From: Clostridium algoriphilum
GTDB lineage: Bacteria > Bacillota > Clostridia > Clostridiales > Clostridiaceae
Assembly: GCF_020443705.1 (NCBI RefSeq)
Contig: NZ_JAIZZK010000011.1
Span: forward strand, 74,810-117,251
DNA: 42,442 bases
Reading direction: 5' to 3'
Made by a program: the position numbers and the translations under genes. Position 1 is the first letter of the stretch; the number at the start of each line of letters is the position of its first letter. The notes under the pieces are model-generated. The model saw nothing but the letters and a program-made list of their open reading frames with translations. It did no database searches and was not told the DNA's origin. Positions 33,357-41,820 of this stretch are shown here, in pieces.

Positions 33357-33527
33357 GAGAATGGGACCCAAGATATCTGGAAATGGGCAAGAAAATTACA
33401 TTTTCGTGATTATGATAGCAAGCAAATCCATTTTGTAGAGGCTAAAACTAATGTCGTTGATGACCATTTCCACGAGTTAATATTTGCTGCACTTATAAAT
33501 GCTCTAATATTTGAAGAAGAAGCTTAG
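33357..33527 (+). pseudogene. Truncated gene end followed by a strong terminator
   Basis: A 56-codon open stretch with no start codon or ribosome site reads DIWKWARKLHFRDYDSKQ, then IHFVEAKTNVVDDHFHELIF and AALINALIFEEEA before TAG. The amino-acid mix is that of a genuine globular protein with aromatic and His residues. A textbook terminator follows 18 bases later. It is most likely the 3' end of a deleted gene. I cannot name the family. Confidence 0.5.
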
Positions 33528-33545
33528 TATAAATGTAGTTGAGTT

Positions 33546-33580
33546 AAGGCACTGCTGTAAAAAGCAGTGCCTTCTTTTTT
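33546..33580 (+). terminator. Rho-independent terminator of the truncated plus-strand gene
   Basis: Perfect 11-base GC-containing arms AAGGCACTGCT/AGCAGTGCCTT (33546-33556, 33563-33573), then CTTTTTTT. The T-run is on the plus strand only. Confidence 0.9.
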
Positions 33581-33654
33581 TACTCCTTTATATCAAGAAT
33601 ACCATAAAATACACTTCTTTAAATATAGTATTATAACTTCCAGTAGTTTTTGTA

Positions 33655-34335
33655 TTATTTTACGTCACACGTATATTTACCTTTTCCATAAACACCTTCC
33701 CAGTCTACAACGAATTGGTCTACACTCCAATCCGTTAGTGGGTGTTTTAATAATCCGTCCATTATTTCAGCGTTAACTGTTACAGAATGTGCTCCAGCTA
33801 GTATAACCTCATGTACTTGCTGTACATTTTTAAAAGAAGCTGCTAATACCTTTGCATCAATTTGATGAATCTCAAATAACTCAACTATTTGTGCAACTAC
33901 GCCAACACCATTTCCTGTTATATTGTCTATTCTATTTACATATGGTGCAACAAACTCAGCACCTGCAATTGCTGCCATGAGAGCCTGCTGAGCTGTAAAC
34001 ACAGCTGTAGCAGTTATCTTTATTCCTTTTTTCTTTAAAATCTTCATTGCCTTTATTCCTTCAGGAATTACAGGAACTTTTATATAAATATTTCCCCCAA
34101 TAGTATCCTTAAGGTACTCTGCTTCTTTAACTATATCTTCTGCCTTAAGGCTCACCGCTTGGACATGGAGCATTTTATCTTCACCTATTATTTCTCTTAT
34201 TCCCTTTAAAATATCTAGGAAATTTCTATTCTCCTTTGATATTATTGTTGGGTTTGTTGTTACCCCACTCATTGGGTATAAATCAAAAGCTCTTTTAATT
34301 TGTTGAAGATTTGCGGTATCTAATATATATAACAT
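33655..34335 (-). CDS. fsa: Fructose-6-phosphate aldolase / transaldolase-like (FSA type)
   Basis: Class I aldolase of the small transaldolase subfamily (226 residues). It reversibly splits ketose phosphates using a Schiff-base lysine. MLYILDTANLQQIKRAFDLY, GVTTNPTIISKEN and K86 in NIYIKVPVIPEG (E. coli FSA uses K85) are visible; TATAVFTAQQALMAAIAGAEFVAPYVNRI lines the barrel. FSA enzymes favour hydroxyacetone and dihydroxyacetone as donor, matching cleavage of 1-deoxyfructose 6-phosphate into hydroxyacetone and glyceraldehyde 3-phosphate. It is the last gene after the glycyl radical enzyme and its activase, 62 bases downstream, as in the E. coli ybiW-ybiY-fsaA set. AAAGGTG precedes the ATG. 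Confidence 0.9.
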   Translation of the reverse strand: MLYILDTANLQQIKRAFDLYPMSGVTTNPTIISKENRNFLDILKGIREIIGEDKMLHVQAVSLKAEDIVKEAEYLKDTIGGNIYIKVPVIPEGIKAMKILKKKGIKITATAVFTAQQALMAAIAGAEFVAPYVNRIDNITGNGVGVVAQIVELFEIHQIDAKVLAASFKNVQQVHEVILAGAHSVTVNAEIMDGLLKHPLTDWSVDQFVVDWEGVYGKGKYTCDVK

Positions 34336-34397
34336 AATTTTATCACCTTTCTATTTTAAATTATTTTAAATGCTTGCCATTTTACTGTGGTTATTTT

Positions 34398-35222
34398 CTA
34401 TAACCCACCTATTACTACCTTAAGACCTTGGGACTCCATTTTAGTTTTTATACCTTCTACCTCTTGATTCGAAGGAGGCTTTATTTGTTTTAATTCATAC
34501 TCTTTCCCTATATATTCATACTTTTTGCTACCATATTGATGAAAAGGCAATATGTGAATTTCCTTTAGACCTAACTGTTTTACAAAGTTAATAATTTCTT
34601 CAATATTTTCATCATCCATTGTATAACCAGGAATTAAAGGAATTCTAGGAATCACTTTTTTATTATTTCCTACCAAAGCTTTAATATTACCTTTAATTAA
34701 TTCTATATCTGCTCCTAGTAATTCCTTAGACCTTTGTTTATTCATTATTTTTAAATCGAACAAAATCAAATCCAAATACTCTGATAGCTCTAGCAAATTA
34801 TTAACTGCTACTTGCCCACAGGTTTCCATAGCAGTATTAATACCAAGCTTTTTAAGTCCTTTCAAAAGTTCCAATGCAAATTGTGGCTGTGCAGAGGCTT
34901 CCCCTCCCGAAAGGGTTACTCCTCCACCTGAAGTATTATAAAATATCATATCCTTTTGAACCTCATTCAAAACTTCTTCTACAGTCATATACTTGCCAAA
35001 TTCAACAATAGCACCAGATGGACACTCGTAAGCATCCAAGCTACAGGTTTTGCAATTTATACATAAATTGTTTATTTTGCCTTTCTCTATTTCAAAGCTT
35101 TGTGATTCAGGATTACAACACCATGGACAATGCATTGGACATCCCTTTAGAAATACAATAGTTCTAATACCATCACCATCATGAAGGGAATACCGCTGTA
35201 TATTAAAAACTAATCCTTTCAT
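34398..35222 (-). CDS. Glycyl radical enzyme activating enzyme (PflA/YbiY/PflC-like radical SAM)
   Basis: Radical SAM protein that abstracts the hydrogen from the conserved glycine of its partner. The SAM cluster motif is CPMHCPWC with FNIQRYSLHDGDGIRTIVFLKGC before it. A ferredoxin-like Cys set (CINCKTCSLDAYEC) follows at about 54-67, and ClostriEl-type activases have this extra cluster. TLSGGEASAQPQFALELL and ETCGQV are typical. The start is the ATG at 35222, since the GTG at 35231 overlaps AGGAAGTG. It is 12 bases downstream of the glycyl radical enzyme gene, which it surely activates. Confidence 0.92.
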   Translation of the reverse strand: MKGLVFNIQRYSLHDGDGIRTIVFLKGCPMHCPWCCNPESQSFEIEKGKINNLCINCKTCSLDAYECPSGAIVEFGKYMTVEEVLNEVQKDMIFYNTSGGGVTLSGGEASAQPQFALELLKGLKKLGINTAMETCGQVAVNNLLELSEYLDLILFDLKIMNKQRSKELLGADIELIKGNIKALVGNNKKVIPRIPLIPGYTMDDENIEEIINFVKQLGLKEIHILPFHQYGSKKYEYIGKEYELKQIKPPSNQEVEGIKTKMESQGLKVVIGGL

Positions 35223-35234
35223 AATTATCACTTC

Positions 35235-37535
35235 CTATAGTAGATGTTCTGTTCTTGCAATTATATCATTTTGTATCTCAATGCTAAGTTCTATGAAGAA
35301 GGCACTGTAGCCCGCAACCCTCACAACAAGACCTTTGTGACTTTCTGGATGCTTTTGAGCTTCTATTAACGTAGCTGCTGATATAACATTAAATTGTATA
35401 TGCTGAAGTTTTAGTTTCATGAAAGCTAATAGGTAGTCTACCATTTTCCTTACACCTTCATCGCCCTCTAAGGTCTTCGGACTAAATTTCACATTAAGTA
35501 AGCTTCCATTAGAGGTTAAATAATTATCCAACTTACTTACACTCTTTAATATGGCTGTAGGCCCTAACCTATCTTTTCCTACCATTGGCGATAGCCCTCC
35601 GTCAGCTAGCTGTTCTCCATATTTTCTTCCGTCAGGAGTAGCCCCTACCGCAGCACCTAATGGAATATGGGCAGATACTGTATATGCTCCTGGGGTAAAG
35701 AAGCCTCCTCTAGGGTTTTCATGTTTTTCTATTTCCGCTTCAAAATGTCTCAAAATGTCTGAACTTAGATAATCAACTTCATCATTATCATTTCCGTATT
35801 TATCATACTTGTTTATAAGTCTTACCCTTAGCTGTTCACCGTCTTCACCTTCAAAGTTGTTATTAAGTGCCTGAACAAGTTCTTTAAAACTTATTCTCTT
35901 CTCTTCAAAAACAATTTTTTTAAGTGCATATAATGAATCGCTTAAGTTTGCTATTCCTATTCCCTGAACACCAGAAAAATTATATTTTGCTCCTCCGTCT
36001 GTTACATCCTTTCCTTTTTCAATACAACTGTCTATGAAACAGGAAAGCATCGGAATTGGAGCGTATTCTCTATGTCCTATATCAACTATGTTAGAACCGC
36101 AAGCTACAAGTTCTACATATCTATCTACCTTAACTTCAATTAATTCTATAATCTTTTCAAATGTTATATCTTCATTATTTTCATTTTCTTTTAGTGTTAT
36201 CTCCATTATCTTAAGTAGATTAAATAATGCTATATCATGTAGCCCATAGGTCTTACCAGGTATAGATAACTCTACACACCCAACTATTGCGTAATCTCTA
36301 GCATCCTCTAAAGAAACACCCCTGTTTAGGAAGCCTGGGATGATTACCTCATCATTGAAAATTTGAGGAATGCCGGTTCCTAGTCTTATAGTTTCCACAG
36401 TTTTATTTAAGAACCTTCTCTCTGTAAATTCATTAATTCTTACAGATAAGTTTGGCTGTGGAAGAAGTATATCATGATAAGTATCTAAACAAAGATAAGA
36501 TAACTCATTCACAGCAGAACGACCATTTTTAAATACCCCACCTAAAGCTATAGTATATCCTGTTGGGAAACCTGCAAAATACTTAGCACTAGATGTACTT
36601 CTTATAAGTACTACATCATTTGTCTTAACCCAGAAGCACTCAAGAATTTCTCTAAGTTTCTCCTTATCAATGCCCTTTTCTAAATCATTTTTATAAAACT
36701 TATACATATATTGATCAAATCGTCCTAAGGATAATGAGCTGGCATTAGATTCAAACTGCCCTATTATACTAATATACCAAAGAAGCTGTAATGCTTCATG
36801 GAAACTTTCTGGTTTCTCATAAGCAACCTTCTTAGATATTCTTGCAATTTCTAAAAGTTCATCTTTTCTTAAAACATTACTCTCATTATCTGCTTGACTC
36901 AGTGCCAAACTGCTATATCTCAAAATATGTCTTCGAGCTGCCTTAAGTACTATAAGTGACGCTTTATAAAAATCATTTTGAGGGCTTTGTAAAGATTTTT
37001 CTCTAACTTGTGATACTATAACCTCAATACCATTTTCGAGTAGACCCTCAAAGTCCATGATGATATGTCCTTGGCCTTTATCTGTTTGGTTAAGTTTTAT
37101 CACGTCATCCTTCACCGCTATTTTTACATCCATACTTATCTTTGAATTTATAAAGTCCTTCATAGACTTACCTACCCAATAGGAGTATAACTCCTCCTTG
37201 TAGATTTTCTTATCCGCGTCACTTATATAAAAAGTATCCTGAGGTCTATTATGAATAGTATCAAGTTCTTCACATATCCAATATGGATCCATTTCTGGTG
37301 AAATTATCCCACTTCTTGGTTTTACTGTTCTGTTACCTGCAATCAGTTCTCCTTCACGGATAGAAATCTGAACATTATTAAGAATATGTGCTGTTGCTGT
37401 TGCTCTTCTTACAATTACAGGTTCACCTTCAGTTTTCTTATAACTTTCTGTATATAATAGAGCTCTTTCTAAGGATATTTCTCTTTTTTGTTCAAAAAGC
37501 TGGCTTTTTAATTTAGTTATTCTTTCATTAATCAT
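35235..37535 (-). CDS. Glycyl radical enzyme (YbiW/PflD-like), predicted anhydrohexitol-phosphate lyase
   Basis: A 766-residue glycyl radical enzyme, not a true pyruvate formate-lyase. The active-site motif is a single cysteine, C420 in IVGCVELSIPG with E422 (Cys-x-Glu as in diol- or C-O/C-N-cleaving members), instead of the Cys-Cys pair of PFL. The glycyl radical loop is VVRVAGYSAFF with G742. N-terminal RTVKPRSGIISPEMDPYWICEELD is typical of the PflD group. In E. coli, YbiW/PflD with an FSA-type aldolase have been reported, as I recall, to open 1,5-anhydroglucitol 6-phosphate into 1-deoxyfructose 6-phosphate. The neighbouring PTS and aldolase fit the same pathway. Own promoter and GAAAGGAGG site. 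Substrate is inferred. Confidence 0.88.
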   Translation of the reverse strand: MINERITKLKSQLFEQKREISLERALLYTESYKKTEGEPVIVRRATATAHILNNVQISIREGELIAGNRTVKPRSGIISPEMDPYWICEELDTIHNRPQDTFYISDADKKIYKEELYSYWVGKSMKDFINSKISMDVKIAVKDDVIKLNQTDKGQGHIIMDFEGLLENGIEVIVSQVREKSLQSPQNDFYKASLIVLKAARRHILRYSSLALSQADNESNVLRKDELLEIARISKKVAYEKPESFHEALQLLWYISIIGQFESNASSLSLGRFDQYMYKFYKNDLEKGIDKEKLREILECFWVKTNDVVLIRSTSSAKYFAGFPTGYTIALGGVFKNGRSAVNELSYLCLDTYHDILLPQPNLSVRINEFTERRFLNKTVETIRLGTGIPQIFNDEVIIPGFLNRGVSLEDARDYAIVGCVELSIPGKTYGLHDIALFNLLKIMEITLKENENNEDITFEKIIELIEVKVDRYVELVACGSNIVDIGHREYAPIPMLSCFIDSCIEKGKDVTDGGAKYNFSGVQGIGIANLSDSLYALKKIVFEEKRISFKELVQALNNNFEGEDGEQLRVRLINKYDKYGNDNDEVDYLSSDILRHFEAEIEKHENPRGGFFTPGAYTVSAHIPLGAAVGATPDGRKYGEQLADGGLSPMVGKDRLGPTAILKSVSKLDNYLTSNGSLLNVKFSPKTLEGDEGVRKMVDYLLAFMKLKLQHIQFNVISAATLIEAQKHPESHKGLVVRVAGYSAFFIELSIEIQNDIIARTEHLL

Positions 37536-37598
37536 TCATAATTCATCCTCCTTTCGAAATTGTTTTGTATTGTTTATTATTATTTCGTCTTTATCTTT

Positions 37599-37627
37599 AT
37601 TGTATAATTAAATCAGATAAATTTCAA
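37599..37627 (-). promoter_or_regulatory. Sigma-A promoter of the glycyl radical enzyme operon
   Basis: -35 TTGAAA (37622-37627), exactly 17 bases, -10 TACAAT (37599-37604); start expected near 37592, leader about 57 bases. It lies just past the terminator of the PTS genes, so enzyme and transport genes can be transcribed separately. Confidence 0.7.
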
Positions 37628-37663
37628 TAGAAATAATATAATTACGGTTAAAATTTATAATAT

Positions 37664-37696
37664 AAATAAAAAAGCTGTCGTTTTCTCCGACAGCCC
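37664..37696 (-). terminator. Terminator after the PTS genes
   Basis: Arms GCTGTCG/CGACAGC (37674-37680, 37688-37694) with a 7-base loop, followed on the minus strand by TTTTTTATTTAT. It lies about 10 bases after the IIB stop and ahead of the glycyl radical enzyme promoter. Confidence 0.85.
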
Positions 37697-37705
37697 CATA
37701 AAAAA

Positions 37706-38023
37706 TTATTTCTTACTATTTACATGTGCCACCACTTTGTCAATTAATTGATCAGCTTTTTTTACAACATCACTGATAGCGACTTTAACGGTTAATAAAC
37801 CATTAAATCTTTCAACTTCTTTTATTCCCATATCTTTAGTTAAAATAATTACATCAGCACCTTTAACATCCTCTGCTGTAATTTTATTTTCTACACCTAT
37901 TGAACCTTGAGTTTCAACCTTAATTTCAATGCCTTTTGCTTTTGCTGCTCTTTCTAATGCTTCTGCAGCCATATATGTGTGTGCAACTCCTGATGGACAT
38001 GCTGTTACTGCTAAAATTTTCAT
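37706..38023 (-). CDS. PTS fructose-family IIB component
   Basis: A 105-residue phosphocarrier subunit. The phosphorylated residue is C9 in VTACPSGVAHTYMAAEAL, the hallmark of fructose-type (FruB/FrwB-like) IIB. IKVETQGSIGVEN and ADVIILTKD follow in the usual places. It receives phosphate from IIA and passes it to the sugar bound by IIC. Expressed last in the IIA-IIC-IIB set, with GAGGAGATG before the ATG. Confidence 0.93.
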   Translation of the reverse strand: MKILAVTACPSGVAHTYMAAEALERAAKAKGIEIKVETQGSIGVENKITAEDVKGADVIILTKDMGIKEVERFNGLLTVKVAISDVVKKADQLIDKVVAHVNSKK

Positions 38024-38095
38024 ATTGATTCATCTCCTCTATTCGATTACTTCAAATATAACATATTACAATATACTATTTTTGAAAAACTATTA

Positions 38096-39196
38096 CTATT
38101 CAAAATCTATTTCTATTTCTTCATTATCACCGATAACTTCTTTGTCAGCGTCCCCTTTAATAGTTTTCTTTAAAACATTAACCATTAAAGCGGTTACTAT
38201 AATACCTAATAAAGTAGCGATAACATATCCAAATGCACCTCTAGCAACTGGTAATACTATCCACCCACCCCAAGGTGCTGGATTTCCAGCTCCAAGTAAC
38301 ATTGCTGTAACTGATCCAACCGCTGAACCAACCATTATTGAAGGTATAACCCTAAATGGATCTGATGCTGCAAAAGGTATTGCTCCTTCAGTTATTCCTA
38401 TAAGTCCCATTAATATACCGGCTTTTCCAGCTTCTCTTTCTTCTGTAGTATATTTTTTAGGTGCTAAAAATGTAGCAAGGCCCATTCCTATTGGAGGTAT
38501 ACATATAGCTACTCCGATTCCAGCCATTATCTTTAAAGCCATTGGTGTTGCCATTCCTGTAGCAGGATCTATTGTACCAACCATAGCTACTCCAAATGCG
38601 TAAGCAACCTTATTTACTGGACCTCCCATATCAAATGCAATCATAAGACCTAAAACTATTCCAAGTACTACTAAATTACCAGTACCTAGTGCTTCAAGCC
38701 AAGCCTTCATTGCTATCATAACACCTGCAATTGGCTGTCCTAGAACCCAAACAATTAATCCACCAACAACAAATGTACCTACTAGTGGAATAACAAATAT
38801 AGGCATTACTGAACGCATTATTGAAGGAACTCTTATTTTCTTTAAATAAAAAACAACTAAACCTGCGAGCAATCCCGCGATTATTCCTCCTAAGAAACCT
38901 GCTCCTATTTGACCTGCTAAGAATCCACCTATAGCTCCTGGTGCAATACCTGGTCTATCTACCATTGAGAATGCGATAAACCCTGCAAGTATAGGTACCA
39001 TAAGCCCTAATCCTGCAGCACCTATATTAAATAGGTCGTTTAGTGCTGTTCCTTTTGGGGGTACAGCTGCTGAACCGTACAATAGAACTGAAAGTGCTAA
39101 TAGAACACCTCCCGCTACAACAAAAGGAATCATATAAGATACCCCGCTCATCAAATGTTGTCTTGTGTTTTTTAGTAGTTCCTTTAATTCTCTCAT
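38096..39196 (-). CDS. PTS fructose-family IIC (membrane) component
   Basis: Sugar-translocating membrane subunit of 366 residues, with about nine to ten hydrophobic segments. Begins LLKNTRQHLMSGVSYMIPFVVAGGVLLALS, the standard fructose-IIC start, and has AFSMVDRPGIAPGAIGGFLAGQIGAGFLGGIIAG and the conserved MGGPVNKVAYAFG. It ends in an acidic tail (EVIGDNEEIEIDFE). Separate IIA, IIC and IIB genes without fusion resemble the E. coli frw set, which is linked to pflD/pflC. The neighbouring radical lyase and aldolase suggest it imports a 1,5-anhydrohexitol rather than fructose itself. Confidence 0.92.
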   Translation of the reverse strand: MRELKELLKNTRQHLMSGVSYMIPFVVAGGVLLALSVLLYGSAAVPPKGTALNDLFNIGAAGLGLMVPILAGFIAFSMVDRPGIAPGAIGGFLAGQIGAGFLGGIIAGLLAGLVVFYLKKIRVPSIMRSVMPIFVIPLVGTFVVGGLIVWVLGQPIAGVMIAMKAWLEALGTGNLVVLGIVLGLMIAFDMGGPVNKVAYAFGVAMVGTIDPATGMATPMALKIMAGIGVAICIPPIGMGLATFLAPKKYTTEEREAGKAGILMGLIGITEGAIPFAASDPFRVIPSIMVGSAVGSVTAMLLGAGNPAPWGGWIVLPVARGAFGYVIATLLGIIVTALMVNVLKKTIKGDADKEVIGDNEEIEIDFE

Positions 39197-39281
39197 TTTG
39201 ATTTCCCCCTCTAATTTTTATTAGTATTTTTTAAGAAAAATATCCAAGACTAGATAACAATTTGATCTTCACTTTATATTT

Positions 39282-39719
39282 TTACGCTGTAATGACCTCT
39301 AGAAGTTCATCAATTCCCTGGGAAGATTTTAGTTTTTCTCTAAATTCCTCTCTCATTATCTTTCTTGAAAGCTGAGCAAGAATCTGAAGATGAGAATCAC
39401 CTGCCCCAGTCTCTGGAACTGCAATTAGAAATACATATTTCACTTTTTCTTCATCACTCCATTGAATCTCATTCTTCAATCTAGCGAATGCTAGAGATGC
39501 ATTTTTAACTGAATCGGTTTTTCCGTGTGGAATGGCAACTTCAAAGCCTATTGATGTGGCAAAATTTTCTTCTCTTACAAATACCTGTTTAATATAATTA
39601 TTATAATCATGTAATCTACCTTGTGATTCAAATAACCTAGCCATCTCTTTAATCACATCTTCCTTAGAAGATAAGTCTAAATCTAATATTATAAGTTCTT
39701 TTGTTATTAAGTTATCCAT
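39282..39719 (-). CDS. PTS fructose/mannitol-type IIA component
   Basis: A 145-residue PTS_EIIA_2 domain that takes phosphate from HPr. The active histidine is H65 in GFEVAIPHGKTDSVKNASLAFARL. VREENFATSIG before it and FLIAVPETGAGDSHLQILAQLSRKI after it are typical. First gene of the PTS set: AGGAGG lies nine bases before the ATG, 85 bases before IIC. A short frame (39721-39867) ends right at its start. Confidence 0.93.
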   Translation of the reverse strand: MDNLITKELIILDLDLSSKEDVIKEMARLFESQGRLHDYNNYIKQVFVREENFATSIGFEVAIPHGKTDSVKNASLAFARLKNEIQWSDEEKVKYVFLIAVPETGAGDSHLQILAQLSRKIMREEFREKLKSSQGIDELLEVITA

Positions 39720-39720
39720 A

Positions 39721-39867
39721 TTATTCTACCTCCTGATTGAAAATGTGACTTATATCGTCTACACTCTTTATACTTTTGATTTTTAAAATCATTTCGTCAT
39801 TCCCTAATACTGAGTAAAAATTTCTAAAGAATTTTTTAATAGTATTAACATCATTAAATTTAAACAT
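39721..39867 (-). CDS. Possible 48-residue peptide directly upstream of PTS IIA
   Basis: Frame MFKFNDVNTIKKFFRNFYSVLG, then a Lys/Ile-rich stretch ending DDISHIFNQEVE, stops two bases before the IIA ATG and contains its ribosome site. It has no ribosome site of its own. It might be a short leader peptide coupling translation to IIA, the tail of a lost regulator gene, or chance. I cannot assign a family. Confidence 0.3.
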   Translation of the reverse strand: MFKFNDVNTIKKFFRNFYSVLGNDEMILKIKSIKSVDDISHIFNQEVE

Positions 39868-40097
39868 TGTTCAGTCTTATTTCCACAACGAAAGGAAATT
39901 TTGATCTAATTAAATATAATTAATCTTATTATCTCCTCAATTGTCTTTTATATGTGATAGTTTTATAAAAATGAGAATATTACTAAATATCCTCTGCATT
40001 ACCCGGTATGAATATTAAACTTTTTAACAGGTATTGATTTAATTAAAACAATGCCTTGCCTACTTTCTTCGTCTTCACCCACTGTGCTAAGTCTTCT
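39868..40097. other. Intergenic region upstream of the PTS genes
   Basis: No convincing gene. It should contain the promoter of the minus-strand PTS operon, but I see no clear -35/-10 pair and no sigma-54 element, nor a cre site I trust. Short minus-strand open stretches exist without ribosome sites. No dedicated regulator gene lies in the neighbourhood. Confidence 0.4.
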
Positions 40098-40130
40098 AAA
40101 AAAATAAAACCATGGAGTATCCATGGTTTT
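40098..40130 (-). terminator. Second (distal) terminator after the permease gene
   Basis: Perfect arms AAAACCATGGA/TCCATGGTTTT (40106-40116, 40120-40130), followed on the minus strand by ATTTTTTTAG. It backs up the stronger hairpin at 40197-40242. Confidence 0.75.
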
Positions 40131-40191
40131 ATGAAATAAAGATCATAGAAGAGAATGGTATGTTTTTCTTACCATACATAGTTTTATAAAA

Positions 40192-40247
40192 AAATAAAAA
40201 ATAGAAGAGGTAATTATTTAAATAATTACCTCTTCTATTTTTTTTCT
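40192..40247. terminator. Very strong bidirectional terminator after the permease gene
   Basis: Perfect inverted repeat of about 23 bases per arm (40197-40219, 40220-40242; centre TTTAAA), with A-run left and T-run right. It starts about 20 bases after the permease stop. Confidence 0.9.
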
Positions 40248-40264
40248 TAAAGTATTTATCTAAC

Positions 40265-41644
40265 TTAAGCCTCAATATCTTTGTTTTCATTTTCAAAAAT
40301 CATAACATCTAATTTGGGTTTATTTCCTAATTGAATAATTAAACAAAGTACAATACCTGCTGCGAGTCCCCAAGCTGCCCCTCTTGTTGCAACTACAGCG
40401 GCCATAATACCTGCTATACCTAGATCATTAGCTGTACGTGCCTTAAGAACTCCAACTCTTATAGAAACATATCCTTGAATTAGCATTGTAGATGCAAGTG
40501 CAATTCCTAGAATAGGTTTGCATAAGGAAACTATTGGTAGGAGTAAGTATCCAGTAAGGGTACCAAATCTAAATGAACCCGCTCCACCAAATATCGACTC
40601 CATAGATTCCTTGCCACGCTTATATCTTTCACAAATAACAACTTGCATTGCTGCCCATAGTGGCCCAGCCATTGTAATATCTGGTCCTATTATAGACATT
40701 ACCATGTTACGAAGACCAAATATTATGTGAGATCTGTTCGGATTATAATCTACAAGTTCATCTGGGCGATCCTTCTTACAGTCTTCAACTAATGCTTGAG
40801 ATTGTATCATATCACCAAATAAAACTATATATGCAGAAATAACCATTGGTATAGCCTTTATAAACATGCTAATTGGAGGAAATCCTATGTCCTTTGAAAA
40901 AATTGTCCATTGTGTAAATAAAATTCCAAAAGCTGGTTTTGTTATCCCCCATTCTACTTTAGGCCAAGCTGTTTCCCCAACCAAAGGCGCGAATATTATC
41001 GCAAGGGCAATAACAGGTAGTATACCTAAATTAGATATTGTCTTTAACGTCTTATTTCTATTGCAAATACTTTTAAAATGATTTGAAAATAAAAGGTAGA
41101 ACCCTAACCCTACACAAACAACAATAGAAATAGGAAATTGATCAAAACGGGCACCTTTTACAAATATAATATTTATAGCTGCAATACCAGCACCGATTAT
41201 AATGCCTGACTGCATAGCATTAGGAACAATATGAACTATCTTTTTACCTAGTCCTGTAACACCTAAGAATAATGCTAAAACCCCTAGACTCATTTCAAAT
41301 GCTATTAATGCTTGCATTCTTTCTGGTCCAATTTTAAAATCACTTACATAAAGAATAAGAAGTGGAATGGCTGGTGTAACCCACCCAGGCACAACTGGAT
41401 CCCCTAAAAACACATGGGCACAATATAATATACCATTTAACAAAACAATTGCCATTGCTACTTCAAAAGGCATTCCTAAAAATTCCTGAAGCATTGGTAT
41501 AGCTCCAAGGCAAACTGCACACATCAATAATCCTTGTATATAATCTGAACCCTCAAATCTATAATGAATTCCAGGTACTCTTATTTTAAAAGGGCCTGCT
41601 GGTATATATGGTTGTTCTTTACCGTCTTCTCTTTTTATACGCAT
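40265..41644 (-). CDS. Polytopic membrane permease, possibly NCS2 (xanthine/uracil)-like
   Basis: A 459-residue integral membrane protein with about 12 hydrophobic segments and short loops. The pattern of SGIIIGAGIAAINIIF, PAIPLLILYV and a GPDITMAGPLWAAMQ stretch recalls the NCS2/SLC26-like 7+7 inverted-repeat transporters, but the length of some loops is unusual and no STAS domain follows, so SulP is unlikely. The start at 41644 has GAGGGGG seven bases upstream. It is 176 bases downstream of the abfD end and could be part of the same 4-hydroxybutyrate/succinate-related region, perhaps moving an organic acid. Substrate unknown. Confidence 0.55.
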   Translation of the reverse strand: MRIKREDGKEQPYIPAGPFKIRVPGIHYRFEGSDYIQGLLMCAVCLGAIPMLQEFLGMPFEVAMAIVLLNGILYCAHVFLGDPVVPGWVTPAIPLLILYVSDFKIGPERMQALIAFEMSLGVLALFLGVTGLGKKIVHIVPNAMQSGIIIGAGIAAINIIFVKGARFDQFPISIVVCVGLGFYLLFSNHFKSICNRNKTLKTISNLGILPVIALAIIFAPLVGETAWPKVEWGITKPAFGILFTQWTIFSKDIGFPPISMFIKAIPMVISAYIVLFGDMIQSQALVEDCKKDRPDELVDYNPNRSHIIFGLRNMVMSIIGPDITMAGPLWAAMQVVICERYKRGKESMESIFGGAGSFRFGTLTGYLLLPIVSLCKPILGIALASTMLIQGYVSIRVGVLKARTANDLGIAGIMAAVVATRGAAWGLAAGIVLCLIIQLGNKPKLDVMIFENENKDIEA

Positions 41645-41753
41645 AATAGTTCCCCCTCTAATTAATTTAGCTTACATATGAATCTATATTATAATTAGAT
41701 AACGTATACATTGTCGTGCAATAATATAATAATATTTCATTTTTAAATACATC

Positions 41754-41771
41754 AGGGGCTAGCGAGCCCCC
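41754..41771 (-). terminator. GC-rich hairpin between abfD and the permease gene
   Basis: Arms GGGGCT/AGCCCC (41755-41760, 41765-41770) with loop AGCG, followed on the minus strand by GATGTATTTAAAAA. No clean T-run, so partial termination or mRNA protection is likelier than full termination. Confidence 0.5.
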
Positions 41772-41820
41772 TCATATATTTAAGAATTTTATATTATTGA
41801 GGATGAATTAACTTAATATA

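Noticed and set aside
39720-40097. Sigma-54 (LevR-type) promoter for the PTS genes
   Set aside because: The best GG-rich stretch (GGCAAGGCATTG) does not have the required GC at the -12 spacing, and no LevR-like regulator is in the window.
40000-40100. Minus-strand short frames (LEDLAQWVKTKKVGKALF and an overlapping one) upstream of the PTS genes
   Set aside because: No start codon with a ribosome site, and the frames overlap each other and a terminator.
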